Shown here: piece by piece, positions 16,779-24,398 of the stretch
Layout: every line of letters starts with the position of its first letter
Position numbering within the stretch: the stretch's first letter is position 1
Assembly (NCBI GenBank): GCA_002422685.1
Contig: DITC01000039.1
Location: 36,823-100,822, forward strand
DNA from: Thauera sp. UBA6194
GTDB taxonomy: Bacteria; Pseudomonadota; Gammaproteobacteria; Burkholderiales; Rhodocyclaceae
DNA: 64,000 nucleotides
Direction of reading: 5' to 3'
The notes under the pieces: model-generated
Database searches by the model: none
What the model saw: only the letters and a program-made list of their open reading frames with translations
Told to the model about the DNA's origin: nothing
Program-made: the position numbers and the translations under genes

Positions 16779-17767
16779 GCGGCTGCCGCATCACCGTCTT
16801 CGGCGCCGGCGCGTGGGGCACTGCGCTCGCCCAGTCCTTCAGCGCCACGCACGACGTGAGCTTGTGGGGCCGCGACGCCGCGCAGCTGGGCGAAATCGCC
16901 ACAGCACACGAGAACCGACGCTACCTGCCCGGCGTGCGCCTGCATGAGGCCTTGCGCTTCGAGGCCGACTTCGAGCGCGCCGCACGCCATGCCGAGTTGC
17001 ACTTGATCGTCACCCCGCTGGCGGGGCTGCGCGGCACGGTGCGCGCGCTGCGACAGCTCACACCCGACACCCCGCTGCTGTGGGCCTGCAAGGGGTTCGA
17101 GGCGGGCAGCGGGCACCTGCCACACGAGATCGTCGCCGAGGAGCTTGGCGACGATGCAGCCTGCGGCGTACTCACCGGCCCCAGCTTTGCCGCCGAGGTT
17201 GGACGCGGTCTGCCCGCCGCGGTCACGCTCGCTGCGCACGACGGCGATTTCGCGCGCCACTGGGTCGGCGTGCTGCACCAGCCACGGCTGCGCATCTACG
17301 CCAACACCGATCTCGTCGGCTGCGAGGTGGGCGGCGCGGTCAAGAACGTCATGGCGATCGCAAGCGGCGTCTCCGACGGCATGGGCTTCGGGCTCAACGC
17401 ACGCGCCGCGCTGATCACGCGCGGGCTGGCCGAGATCACGCGGCTCGCACGCACCCTGGGCGCCCGCCCCGAGACGATGATGGGGCTGGCCGGCATGGGC
17501 GACCTCATCCTCACCTGCACCGGCGACCTGTCGCGCAACCGTCGCGTCGGGCTTGCGCTCGCCGAAGGAAAGTCGCTGGACGACATCCTGCGCGAACTCG
17601 GCCATGTCGCGGAAGGCGTCTCGACCGCGCGCGAAGTGGTTCAGCTCGCACATCGGCATGGCGTCGAGATGCCCATCTGCGAGCTCGTCGACGCCCTGCT
17701 CCAGCACAAGCTCGACGCGCGCAGCGCCGTCGAGCGCCTGCTCGCCCGCGACCCGCGCGAGGAATAA
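16766..17767 (+). CDS. gpsA: Glycerol-3-phosphate dehydrogenase [NAD(P)+]
   Basis: The 333-residue enzyme makes sn-glycerol 3-phosphate for phospholipids. The Rossmann motif ITVFGAGAWGTALAQ is at the N-terminus; the active-site lysine region (GGAVKNVMAIASGVSDG) and GLAGMGDLILTCTGDLSRNRRVG are intact. The start is either ATG 16766 or GTG 16775; the latter gives a GTGA overlap with the preceding stop. Last gene of the secB operon. Confidence 0.96.
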   Translation: MGAVSGCRITVFGAGAWGTALAQSFSATHDVSLWGRDAAQLGEIATAHENRRYLPGVRLHEALRFEADFERAARHAELHLIVTPLAGLRGTVRALRQLTPDTPLLWACKGFEAGSGHLPHEIVAEELGDDAACGVLTGPSFAAEVGRGLPAAVTLAAHDGDFARHWVGVLHQPRLRIYANTDLVGCEVGGAVKNVMAIASGVSDGMGFGLNARAALITRGLAEITRLARTLGARPETMMGLAGMGDLILTCTGDLSRNRRVGLALAEGKSLDDILRELGHVAEGVSTAREVVQLAHRHGVEMPICELVDALLQHKLDARSAVERLLARDPREE

Positions 17768-17786
17768 GGCGCCCAAGCCCCGCCCT

Positions 17787-17804
17787 GCCGCCTGCTCAGG
17801 CGGC
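17787..17804. terminator. Hairpin between convergent gpsA and trmL (possible terminator)
   Basis: GCCGCCTG (17787-17794) and CAGGCGGC (17797-17804) are perfect inverted arms overlapping the trmL stop codon. There is no T-run, so termination is only a possibility. Confidence 0.35.
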
Positions 17805-18260
17805 GCCGTCGAAGCCGTGCTGGCGCCAGCCCTCGTAGACCACCACCGCCACGGCATTCGACAGATTCACGCTGCGGTTGGTCGGTCGCATCGGAATACG
17901 GATGCGGCGCTCGGGCGCGAAGCCATCCAGCACCGAGTCGGGCAGGCCACGGCTCTCGGGCCCGAACAGCAGCGCATCCCCGGGCTGATAAGCCACGCGG
18001 TCGTGGCGCGCGCTGCCGCGGGTGGTGAGCGCGAACATGCGCCGTCCCGACAAGGCCGCCTGGCACGCCAGCCAATCCTCGTGCACCGTCACGCAGGTCA
18101 GGTCGTGATAGTCCAGGCCCGCCCGCGCCAGGTGCCGGTCCGAGAGGTCGAACCCGAGCGGTGCGACCAGATGCAGGCGCGAGCCGGTATTGGCCGCGAG
18201 ACGGATGATGTTGCCGGTGTTCGGCGGGATTTCCGGCTGGTAAAGGACGATTTCGAACAT
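17796..18260 (-). CDS. trmL: tRNA (cytidine/uridine(34)-2'-O)-methyltransferase TrmL
   Basis: The 154-residue SPOUT methyltransferase modifies the wobble ribose of leucine tRNAs. Characteristic stretches are MFEIVLYQPEIPPNTGNIIR at the N-terminus, LLFGPESRGLP, and the knot motif IRIPMRPTNRSVNLSNAVAV. ATG at 18260 gives exactly the family N-terminus; longer frames add unrelated sequence. Confidence 0.95.
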   Translation of the reverse strand: MFEIVLYQPEIPPNTGNIIRLAANTGSRLHLVAPLGFDLSDRHLARAGLDYHDLTCVTVHEDWLACQAALSGRRMFALTTRGSARHDRVAYQPGDALLFGPESRGLPDSVLDGFAPERRIRIPMRPTNRSVNLSNAVAVVVYEGWRQHGFDGAA

Positions 18261-18368
18261 CGGACGGCGGTCACCAAGGTCAAAGGCGAGCAGGCGGTCG
18301 CCACGAGACGGCAAGTCTAACGCCACCCACCGCCGCGCGGCAGGGTACAGGCGCGCACCCAAGCACGC

Positions 18369-19088
18369 TCAGTAAGACGCGAGCGTGCGCGCGACCACGA
18401 GGTTGCCCACCCAGCTCGCGCCCTGGCGCTTGAGACAGCGCGCCAGCTCGTCCAGGGTGGCGCCGGTGGTCATGACGTCATCGACCACGATCACGCGCTG
18501 CCCCGCAAGCATGTCGACGCCCTCGAAGGCGCCACGCGGGCTGCGCAGGCGCGCCTCGCGATCCAGCCCCGCCTGGGGCGGGAGGTCACGCAGCTTGCGC
18601 ACCGTCCCCAGCCCGAGCGGCAGGCCGCGCGCGCGCGCCAGCGGCCGCGCAATCTCGAGCGCCTGATTGAAGCCACGCTCGGCCAGCCTGCGTGCATGCA
18701 GGGGCATGGGCACGATCAGATCGGCGTCTTCGCCAAAGCCCGCAGCGCACTCGACAAGCGCGGCGCCGAAGTACTCCGCGAGCGCGAGTCGATGACGATA
18801 CTTGAGCGCATGGACCATGGTATCGACCGGAAAGACGAACTCGAAGGCCGCGCGCGTCGCGTCGAAGGCGGGCGCTTCGCGCACGCAGCGCGCACACCGG
18901 CCGCCACCGAGGCCAGGCAGACCACATTGCGGGCAGGCCGAGTCAGGCCGACGTGGCAGGCTCGCCGCACAGGCCGTACACAGCACCTCCCCTGGGGTGC
19001 GGCCACCGCACAGAAAGCAGTCCTGGGGCGCAAGCACATCGACGACCTGCAGCCACAGCGCCCTCAGCGAACGCGTTGAATTTGACAA
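18369..19088 (-). CDS. ComF family phosphoribosyltransferase-like protein
   Basis: About 239 residues with two N-terminal CxxC zinc pairs (CFLC and CTAC, then CPQC and CARC) and a type I phosphoribosyltransferase domain ending in the PRPP loop VIVVDDVMTTGATLDELA. ComF proteins take part in DNA uptake and recombination in competent bacteria. The start is uncertain: a TTG at 19088 gives the full-length protein, and no ATG is available near the expected N-terminus. It is divergent from bioB, a conserved beta/gamma neighbourhood with bioC next. Confidence 0.88.
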   Translation of the reverse strand: MSNSTRSLRALWLQVVDVLAPQDCFLCGGRTPGEVLCTACAASLPRRPDSACPQCGLPGLGGGRCARCVREAPAFDATRAAFEFVFPVDTMVHALKYRHRLALAEYFGAALVECAAGFGEDADLIVPMPLHARRLAERGFNQALEIARPLARARGLPLGLGTVRKLRDLPPQAGLDREARLRSPRGAFEGVDMLAGQRVIVVDDVMTTGATLDELARCLKRQGASWVGNLVVARTLASY

Positions 19089-19145
19089 GATTTCAGTCCA
19101 TGAAAGAACATGCGTGCTCCGTAATTACAGCCGGTTCATGCAGAA

Positions 19146-20141
19146 ATGACAACGACTTCCGCCACACTCGAGCATCCCGTCTCCGACACTCATGCAGCGC
19201 AGGCTGCCCGCAAGCGTTGGACCGTGGCGGAGGTCGAAGCGCTTTTCGCCCTGCCCCTCTTCGACCTGCTCCATCGCGCGCAGCAGGTGCACCGCGACCA
19301 CTTCGACCCCAACGCCATCCAGCGCTCGACGCTGCTGTCGATCAAGACCGGCGGCTGCTCGGAAGACTGCAGCTACTGCTCGCAATCCACGCGCCACGAC
19401 ACCGGGCTCGAGCGCGAACAGCTGCTTGCGCTCGACGAGGTGCTCGACAACGCGCGCGCGGCGAAGGCGCGCGGCGCCACGCGCTTTTGCATGGGCGCAG
19501 CCTGGCGCGGCCCCAAGGCGAGGGATCTCGAGCCGGTCATCGACATGGTGCGTGGGGTCAAGGCGCTCGGCCTGCAGACCTGCGTGACCCTGGGCATGCT
19601 GCGCGACGGCCAGGCCGAGCAGCTCGCCGAGGCCGGCCTCGACTACTACAACCACAACATCGACACCGCGCCCGAGTTCTACGGCCACGTCATCACCACC
19701 CACACCATGCAGGACCGCCTGGACACCCTCGAGCGCGTGCGCACGGCCGGCATCAACGTGTGCAGCGGCGGAATTGTCGGCATGGGTGAATCGCGCGTGC
19801 AGCGCGCTGCCCTGATCGCCCAGCTCGCCAACCTGCCCAGGCCGCCGGAGTCGGTGCCGATCAACAACCTGGTGGCGATCCCCGGCACTCCGCTCGCCGA
19901 CGCCGAAGCGCTCGACCCCTTCGAGTTCGTGCGCACCATCGCCGCCGCCCGCATCACCATGCCGGCCAGCTACGTCCGCCTGTCGGCCGGCCGCCAGCAG
20001 ATGAGCGACGAGCTGCAGGCGCTGTGCTTCATGGCCGGCGCGAATTCGATGTTCTACGGCGAGCGCCTGCTCACCACCGAAAACCCGGACGCAGATCGCG
20101 ACGACCGCCTGTTCGCTCGCCTCGGCCTGCATGCCATCTGA
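19146..20141 (+). CDS. bioB: Biotin synthase
   Basis: A 331-residue radical SAM enzyme that inserts sulfur into dethiobiotin. The iron-sulfur motif CSEDCSYC (CxxxCxxC) is at about residues 70-77, and the [2Fe-2S] ligands are in FCMGAAWRGP, TCVTLGML and NVCSGGIVGMGE. ARITMPASYVRLSAGR is also typical. The divergent spacer to comF is 57 bp and contains TTGACA at 19082-19087 but no matching -10. No clear BirA operator. Confidence 0.97.
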   Translation: MTTTSATLEHPVSDTHAAQAARKRWTVAEVEALFALPLFDLLHRAQQVHRDHFDPNAIQRSTLLSIKTGGCSEDCSYCSQSTRHDTGLEREQLLALDEVLDNARAAKARGATRFCMGAAWRGPKARDLEPVIDMVRGVKALGLQTCVTLGMLRDGQAEQLAEAGLDYYNHNIDTAPEFYGHVITTHTMQDRLDTLERVRTAGINVCSGGIVGMGESRVQRAALIAQLANLPRPPESVPINNLVAIPGTPLADAEALDPFEFVRTIAAARITMPASYVRLSAGRQQMSDELQALCFMAGANSMFYGERLLTTENPDADRDDRLFARLGLHAI

Positions 20142-20151
20142 GTCCGGCCGC

Positions 20152-21084
20152 ATGTCCGAGCCCAGCGCCCCCGACGCCAACCCGAAGGGCGAATTCACCC
20201 TCGACCACGCGCTGCTGCGGCGCCGCTTCGAGCGCGCCGCGGCGACCAGCGACCAATCGGGGCCACTGATGCGCGAAGTCGCGCGACGCATGGACGAGCG
20301 CCTCGACTACATCCGCGTCGAGCCGCAGCGCATCCTCGACCTGGGCTGCGGCACCGGCGCCGACCTGGCGCGCCTCGCCGAGCGCTTCCCGCAGGCGCTG
20401 CTGCTCGCGTCGGACTATTCTGCGGCGATGCTGGCGCGCGCCGGCGCACGCCGAAACCCCTCCGAGCACGGCGGGCTGCTCCGCCGTCTGCTCGGCCGAG
20501 GCACCCCCCCTGCACCACACATGATGGCCGACGCCCGGGCACTCCCGCTCGCCCGCGCGAGCCTCGGCCTGGTGTGGTCCAACCTCATGCTGCCGGCGCT
20601 GGACGATCCGCTGCCGGTGTTCCGCGAGGTCCATCGCACCCTGGAGGTCGATGGCCTGTTCATGTTCAGCACCTTCGGGCCGGACACCCTGCGCGAACTG
20701 CGCGAGGCCATGCCGGGCAGACGCGGTGAGCGGGTACACCGCTTCATCGACATGCACGACCTCGGCGACGCGCTTGTACAGGCGGGCTTCAACGACCCGG
20801 TGATGGACATGGAGATGCTGACCCTGACCTACGCCGAGCTCGACGGGCTGCTCGCCGACCTGCGCGCCGCCGGCGCCAACAACGCCGCCGCCACCCGCCC
20901 GCGCGGGTTGTCCGGGCGCCGCGAGTGGGCCGAGGCGCGCGCGGCTTACGAGCGCCTGCGCCGGCAAGGCCGCCTGCCGGCCACCTTCGAGATCATCCAG
21001 GGCCACGCCTGGAAGGCCGCCCCCAGAACGACCGACGACGGTCGCAGCATCGTGCACTTTCAGCCGCGGCCCGCCGCACGCTGA
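20152..21084 (+). CDS. bioC: Malonyl-[ACP] O-methyltransferase BioC
   Basis: A 310-residue SAM-dependent methyltransferase. Motif I is ILDLGCGTGADLARLAERFP, with YSAAMLARA and VWSNLMLPALDDP following. BioC caps malonyl-ACP as its methyl ester so fatty-acid synthesis can build pimelate for biotin. Placement 10 bp after bioB supports BioC over other methyltransferases. It is longer than the E. coli enzyme (about 250), mainly through an insert rich in Arg/Gly (about 105-130). The start could also be ATG 20131, overlapping bioB by 11 bp. Confidence 0.88.
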   Translation: MSEPSAPDANPKGEFTLDHALLRRRFERAAATSDQSGPLMREVARRMDERLDYIRVEPQRILDLGCGTGADLARLAERFPQALLLASDYSAAMLARAGARRNPSEHGGLLRRLLGRGTPPAPHMMADARALPLARASLGLVWSNLMLPALDDPLPVFREVHRTLEVDGLFMFSTFGPDTLRELREAMPGRRGERVHRFIDMHDLGDALVQAGFNDPVMDMEMLTLTYAELDGLLADLRAAGANNAAATRPRGLSGRREWAEARAAYERLRRQGRLPATFEIIQGHAWKAAPRTTDDGRSIVHFQPRPAAR

Positions 21085-21112
21085 GGACGCAGCACTCAAA
21101 CCAAGGACGACG

Positions 21113-21760
21113 ATGCCCACCTCCCCCGTCTGGCTGTTCGACCTCGACAACACCCTGCACAACGCCAGCCCGCACATCTTCCCGCACATCAACCGCAGCA
21201 TGACGCGCTACCTCGAGCAGCATCTCGAGCTGGCACCGGACGAGGCGAACGCGCTGCGCAACCACTACTGGCACCGTTACGGCGCCACCATGCTCGGCCT
21301 GATGAGACATCACGGCACCGACCCCGACCACTTCCTGCTCGAGACGCACCGCTTCGAGCGCCTGCACGAGATGATGGTGTTCGAGCGCGCCCTGCGCGGC
21401 ATGCTGCGCCACCTGCCGGGGCGCAAGATCGTGTTCTCGAACGCCCCGCGCCACTACGCCGAGGCGGTGCTGCGCATCATGGGCGTGCGCCGCCTGTTCG
21501 AGGACGTGGTCGGCATCGAAGACCTCGCCTACCACCCCAAGCCCGGCATACGCGCCTATCGCACGCTGCTCCAGCGTCGGCGCCTGAACGCCGCGCAGTG
21601 CATCATGCTCGAAGACTCGGTGGTCAACCTGCGCACCGCCAAGCGGCTGGGCATGCGCACCGTGCTCGTCGGCGGCGGCTTGCGCACGCCGGCTTACGTT
21701 GACCTGCGCATCCCCAACATCCTCGCGCTGCGACGTCAGCTCGGCCGCCTGATCGCCTGA
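21113..21760 (+). CDS. HAD-type pyrimidine 5'-nucleotidase-like protein
   Basis: A 215-residue HAD superfamily phosphatase. The nucleophile motif is WLFDLDNTLHNA near residue 6, motif II is IVFSNAPRHYA, and motifs III/IV are HPKPGIRAY and MLEDSVVNLRTAKRLGM. The FDLDNTLH start and the alpha-helical cap match the Sdt1-like pyrimidine nucleotidase branch. Substrate is unproven. It follows bioC by 28 bp and converges with the GNAT gene. Confidence 0.85.
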   Translation: MPTSPVWLFDLDNTLHNASPHIFPHINRSMTRYLEQHLELAPDEANALRNHYWHRYGATMLGLMRHHGTDPDHFLLETHRFERLHEMMVFERALRGMLRHLPGRKIVFSNAPRHYAEAVLRIMGVRRLFEDVVGIEDLAYHPKPGIRAYRTLLQRRRLNAAQCIMLEDSVVNLRTAKRLGMRTVLVGGGLRTPAYVDLRIPNILALRRQLGRLIA

Positions 21761-21782
21761 GTTCGTCCTCAGCCCCTGCTCT

Positions 21783-22316
21783 TCAGCTGACCAGCGCACG
21801 CTCCATCAGGCATGCGCCGTCGCCATAGCCCGGCGGCAGAGACCGAGCCAAGGCACGAAAGCCATGGCGCTGCCAGAACCCGAGCGCATCCTTCAGCGCG
21901 ACCAGCAGCATGCGCCGGTGGCGCGCCTGCGCTGACCACTGTCTCACACGGGAAAACAAGGCTGCAGCCACGCCCGCACCGCGGGCTGCGGGGGCGACCG
22001 CGAGGTCATGGACGAACGCCAGCTGCGCAACAGCTGCCACGGGCACAAGCTCGACATGCAGCGGGGGCGGCGCCAAGTCATGCCAAGGGTGGGCGAAGAC
22101 GTAACCGACGGGCTGCCCGTCAATCTCCGCGAGCCAGCAAGCCCGGGGCGCGAGCGCGAGCTTGCGCCCGAGGACCGCGGCCGACTCCTGATAGGCATCG
22201 CCGTAAGCGGCGCGCTGGATCGCGAGCACGCTGTCGAGATCGGCCGCACGCAGCGGCCGCGTATGCACCCGAGGCGCGCCGCAGCCATGCTGGCCGGGCG
22301 CGAACGACTCAGGCAT
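21783..22316 (-). CDS. GNAT family N-acetyltransferase
   Basis: A 177-residue single-domain acetyltransferase. The acetyl-CoA motif LAVAPAARGAGVAAALFSRV (motif A, Q/RxxGxG/A) is clear, with CWLAEIDGQPVGYVFAHPW before it and LGFWQRHGFR after. The substrate is unknown. Its ATG overlaps the end of hemB by 8 bp, so it is probably translated with hemB. Confidence 0.85.
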   Translation of the reverse strand: MPESFAPGQHGCGAPRVHTRPLRAADLDSVLAIQRAAYGDAYQESAAVLGRKLALAPRACWLAEIDGQPVGYVFAHPWHDLAPPPLHVELVPVAAVAQLAFVHDLAVAPAARGAGVAAALFSRVRQWSAQARHRRMLLVALKDALGFWQRHGFRALARSLPPGYGDGACLMERALVS

Positions 22317-23325
22317 CTTCCTTCATCCAGCGCGCTGCATCGAGCGCGTAATACGTGAGGATGCCGTCCGCACCGGCGCGCTTGAACGACAGCAGCGCCT
22401 CCATCGCGCAGGCACGCTCGTCCAGCCAGCCGTTGGCGGCGGCCGCCTTCAGCATCGCGTACTCGCCGCTGACCTGATACACGTAGGTCGGCACCTCGAG
22501 CTCGTGCTTCACGCGGCGCACGATGTCCAGATACGGCATGCCGGGCTTGACCATGAACATGTCCGCGCCTTCGGCGATGTCGAGCGCCACTTCGCGGATG
22601 GCCTCGTCGCTGTTGGCCGGATCCATCTGGTAGGTGTACTTGTTGCCCTTGCCCAGATTTCCGGCCGAGCCCACCGCGTCGCGGAACGGGCCGTAGAAGC
22701 TCGACGCGTACTTGGCCGAATAGGCCAGGATGCGGGTGTGGATATGGCCCGCAGCGTCGAGCTCGGCACGGATGCGGCCGACGCGGCCATCCATCATGTC
22801 GGAGGGCGCGACCACGTCGGCGCCGGCCTGGGCGTGACACAGCGCCTGCTTCGCCAGCGCCTCCAGGGTCTCGTCGTTCATCACGTAGCCGCGCGGATCG
22901 GCCGGGTCGATGAGGCCATCCTGGCCGTGGCTGGTGTAGGGATCGAGCGCCACGTCGGTGATCACGCCCAGCTCCGGGAAACGCGCCTTGAGCGCCTGCA
23001 CCGTACGCGGCACCAGCCCCTCGGGGTTCCAGGCCTCTTCGGCGCCCTCGGTCTTGCCCGGCGCGTCGATCACCGGGAACAGGGCGAGCGCGGGCACGCC
23101 GAGCTTCAGCGCATCTTCGGCAACGCGCAGCAGTTTGTCGATCGACACGCGCTCGACGCCGGGCATCGAGGGCACGGCCTCGGTGCGCGCTTCGCCATCG
23201 AGCACGAAGACAGGGTAGATCAGATCGTTGGCGGTCAGGACGTTCTCGCGCATCAGACGGCGCGAGAAATCGTCACGGCGCATGCGCCGCATGCGGATCG
23301 AAGGAAAGGCTCCAGTGGGTCGCAT
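22309..23325 (-). CDS. hemB: Delta-aminolevulinic acid dehydratase (porphobilinogen synthase)
   Basis: The 338-residue haem-pathway enzyme condenses two 5-aminolevulinate molecules. Schiff-base lysines are K205 (AYSAKYASS) and K260 (FMVKPGMPYLD). The metal loop reads D124-V-A-L-D128-PYTSHGQ-D136, that is aspartates where zinc-dependent enzymes have cysteines, so this is the magnesium-type enzyme. ATG at 23325 starts the standard RPTGAFPSIRMRR N-terminus; the longer frame is not supported. It reads away from engB across a 261-bp spacer that carries hairpins on the other strand. Confidence 0.97.
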   Translation of the reverse strand: MRPTGAFPSIRMRRMRRDDFSRRLMRENVLTANDLIYPVFVLDGEARTEAVPSMPGVERVSIDKLLRVAEDALKLGVPALALFPVIDAPGKTEGAEEAWNPEGLVPRTVQALKARFPELGVITDVALDPYTSHGQDGLIDPADPRGYVMNDETLEALAKQALCHAQAGADVVAPSDMMDGRVGRIRAELDAAGHIHTRILAYSAKYASSFYGPFRDAVGSAGNLGKGNKYTYQMDPANSDEAIREVALDIAEGADMFMVKPGMPYLDIVRRVKHELEVPTYVYQVSGEYAMLKAAAANGWLDERACAMEALLSFKRAGADGILTYYALDAARWMKEDA

Positions 23326-23446
23326 CGTGATTTCTCGTGGTTCGTGATTGGAGTTCGTGGGCAAATCCAAAACCGGATCGCGCGCAGCACGCGGGCGTGA
23401 CGCCAGACGGGAACCGGATGGCGAGGCCCGCAGCGCGAAAGTCGTG

Positions 23447-23475
23447 ATTCAGCGGTCAGGGAACTTTCGCGTCAA
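23447..23475 (-). promoter_or_regulatory. Candidate sigma-70 promoter for hemB
   Basis: On the reverse strand TTGACG (23475-23470) and CTGAAT (23452-23447) are separated by 17 bp, ending 122 bp before the hemB start. It overlaps, face to face, the candidate promoter of the hairpin RNA on the other strand. Confidence 0.35.
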
Positions 23476-23488
23476 GGCCTGCATCTTA
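23460..23488 (+). promoter_or_regulatory. Candidate sigma-E-like promoter for the orphan hairpin RNA
   Basis: GGAACTT (23460-23466), identical to the E. coli sigma-E -35 consensus, is followed after 17 bp by TCTTA (23484-23488), close to extracytoplasmic-sigma -10 elements. Initiation 6-7 nt later would fall at the base of the first hairpin (23495). This is inference from a short motif. Confidence 0.35.
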
Positions 23489-23493
23489 GCAAG

Positions 23494-23577
23494 CAGATGG
23501 TGTCCGGCGCCCGGTCGCCGGCCATCTCCCGCTTCACCTCCCTGAGCGGGTGCCTCACGCCCGGTGAGGCATTTTTT
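23494..23577 (+). ncRNA. Candidate small RNA between hemB and engB (three hairpins plus terminator)
   Basis: No rightward gene ends here, yet the + strand holds three consecutive hairpins. Hairpin A: AGATGG (23495-23500) with CCATCT (23522-23527), enclosing CCGGCG (23504-23509) with CGCCGG (23516-23521). Hairpin B: CCCGCT (23528-23533) with AGCGGG (23545-23550), whose 11-nt loop contains ACCTCCC, complementary to a Shine-Dalgarno sequence. Hairpin C: TGCCTCAC (23551-23558) with GTGAGGCA (23564-23571), followed by six T, a textbook intrinsic terminator. The layout resembles trans-acting Hfq-type small RNAs with a C/U-rich seed loop. Size about 84 nt. Both neighbours are transcribed leftward. 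Expression is not shown by sequence. Confidence 0.55.
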
Positions 23578-23578
23578 G

Positions 23579-23618
23579 GCCCCCGACTACGTCCCCTGGT
23601 CGGGGGCTTTTGTTTTTT
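23579..23618 (+). terminator. Second rightward terminator, overlapping the 3' end of engB
   Basis: GCCCCCGAC (23579-23587) and GTCGGGGGC (23599-23607) form a 9-bp stem with an 11-nt loop, followed by TTTT-G-TTTTTT. The T-run is on the + strand, so it stops rightward transcription, one base after the T-run of hairpin C. The leftward engB transcript would have no U-run after this stem. Confidence 0.7.
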
Positions 23619-24276
23619 CCGCAGCCTGCTCGCGGCGCACGCTGACAGCGTCGTCGCCGGCTTCGGCGTGCGCCGGCTCCGGTTCGCCCTGCAGCCAGCC
23701 GCCGATCACCGCCTCCGCCTCCTCGACGCCGCTCTTCTTGAGGCTGGAGAACAGCTGCACCGTCACCTGCGGTCCGAGCGGACGGAGCTCGCGGCGCACG
23801 TCCTGCAGCACCGCCGCAGCCGCGCCGCGCGAGAGCTTGTCGCTCTTGGTGAGCAGCACATGCATGGGGCGGCCGGAGGCCGCGAACCAATTGATCATCT
23901 GGCGGTCCAGAGCCGTGAGCGGGTGGCGCGAATCCATGATCAGCACCAGCCCGATCAGGCTCTCGCGCTTTTTCAGGTAGGTCTCGATCAGCCCGCCCCA
24001 CTCGCGGCGAACCTTCTCGGGCACGGCCGCGTAACCATAGCCGGGCAGGTCAACGAGAAGCGCGCCGTTGTTGAGGCGGAAAAAGTTGAGCAGCTGGGTG
24101 CGGCCGGGCGTCTTGGACACGAATGCCAGGCGCACATGCCCTGCGAGCGTGTTGATCGCGCTCGACTTACCCGCGTTCGAGCGCCCCGCGAACGCGATCT
24201 CCGGGCCCGACGGCGGCGGCAGCCCCGAGGGCTTGGCGATTGAAATCTCGAATTGTGCGTTGCGAAACAGGGGCAT
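23587..24276 (-). CDS. engB: Ribosome biogenesis GTP-binding protein YihA/EngB
   Basis: A 229-residue GTPase needed for 50S assembly. G1 is GRSNAGKSS (about residues 31-39), G2/G3 region KTPGRTQLLNFF and DLPGYGYA, G4 LLTKSDKL. The Lys/Glu-rich C-terminal tail is longer than in E. coli. ATG at 24276 begins MPLFRNAQFEIS, as in relatives. It is divergent from the cytochrome c4 gene, a conserved betaproteobacterial arrangement with ccsB-ccsA beyond. Confidence 0.96.
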   Translation of the reverse strand: MPLFRNAQFEISIAKPSGLPPPSGPEIAFAGRSNAGKSSAINTLAGHVRLAFVSKTPGRTQLLNFFRLNNGALLVDLPGYGYAAVPEKVRREWGGLIETYLKKRESLIGLVLIMDSRHPLTALDRQMINWFAASGRPMHVLLTKSDKLSRGAAAAVLQDVRRELRPLGPQVTVQLFSSLKKSGVEEAEAVIGGWLQGEPEPAHAEAGDDAVSVRREQAAEKTKAPDQGT

Positions 24277-24398
24277 GTACGGACCGGGTAGAATTGCGAT
24301 TGGCTGCGGAAGAAAGCCCGCATTGCATCGCGCAAACGGGCCTTCGTGTATTAGAATACCGCGTTTGAAACATTCACTCACGGCTTTCCGAGGACATC

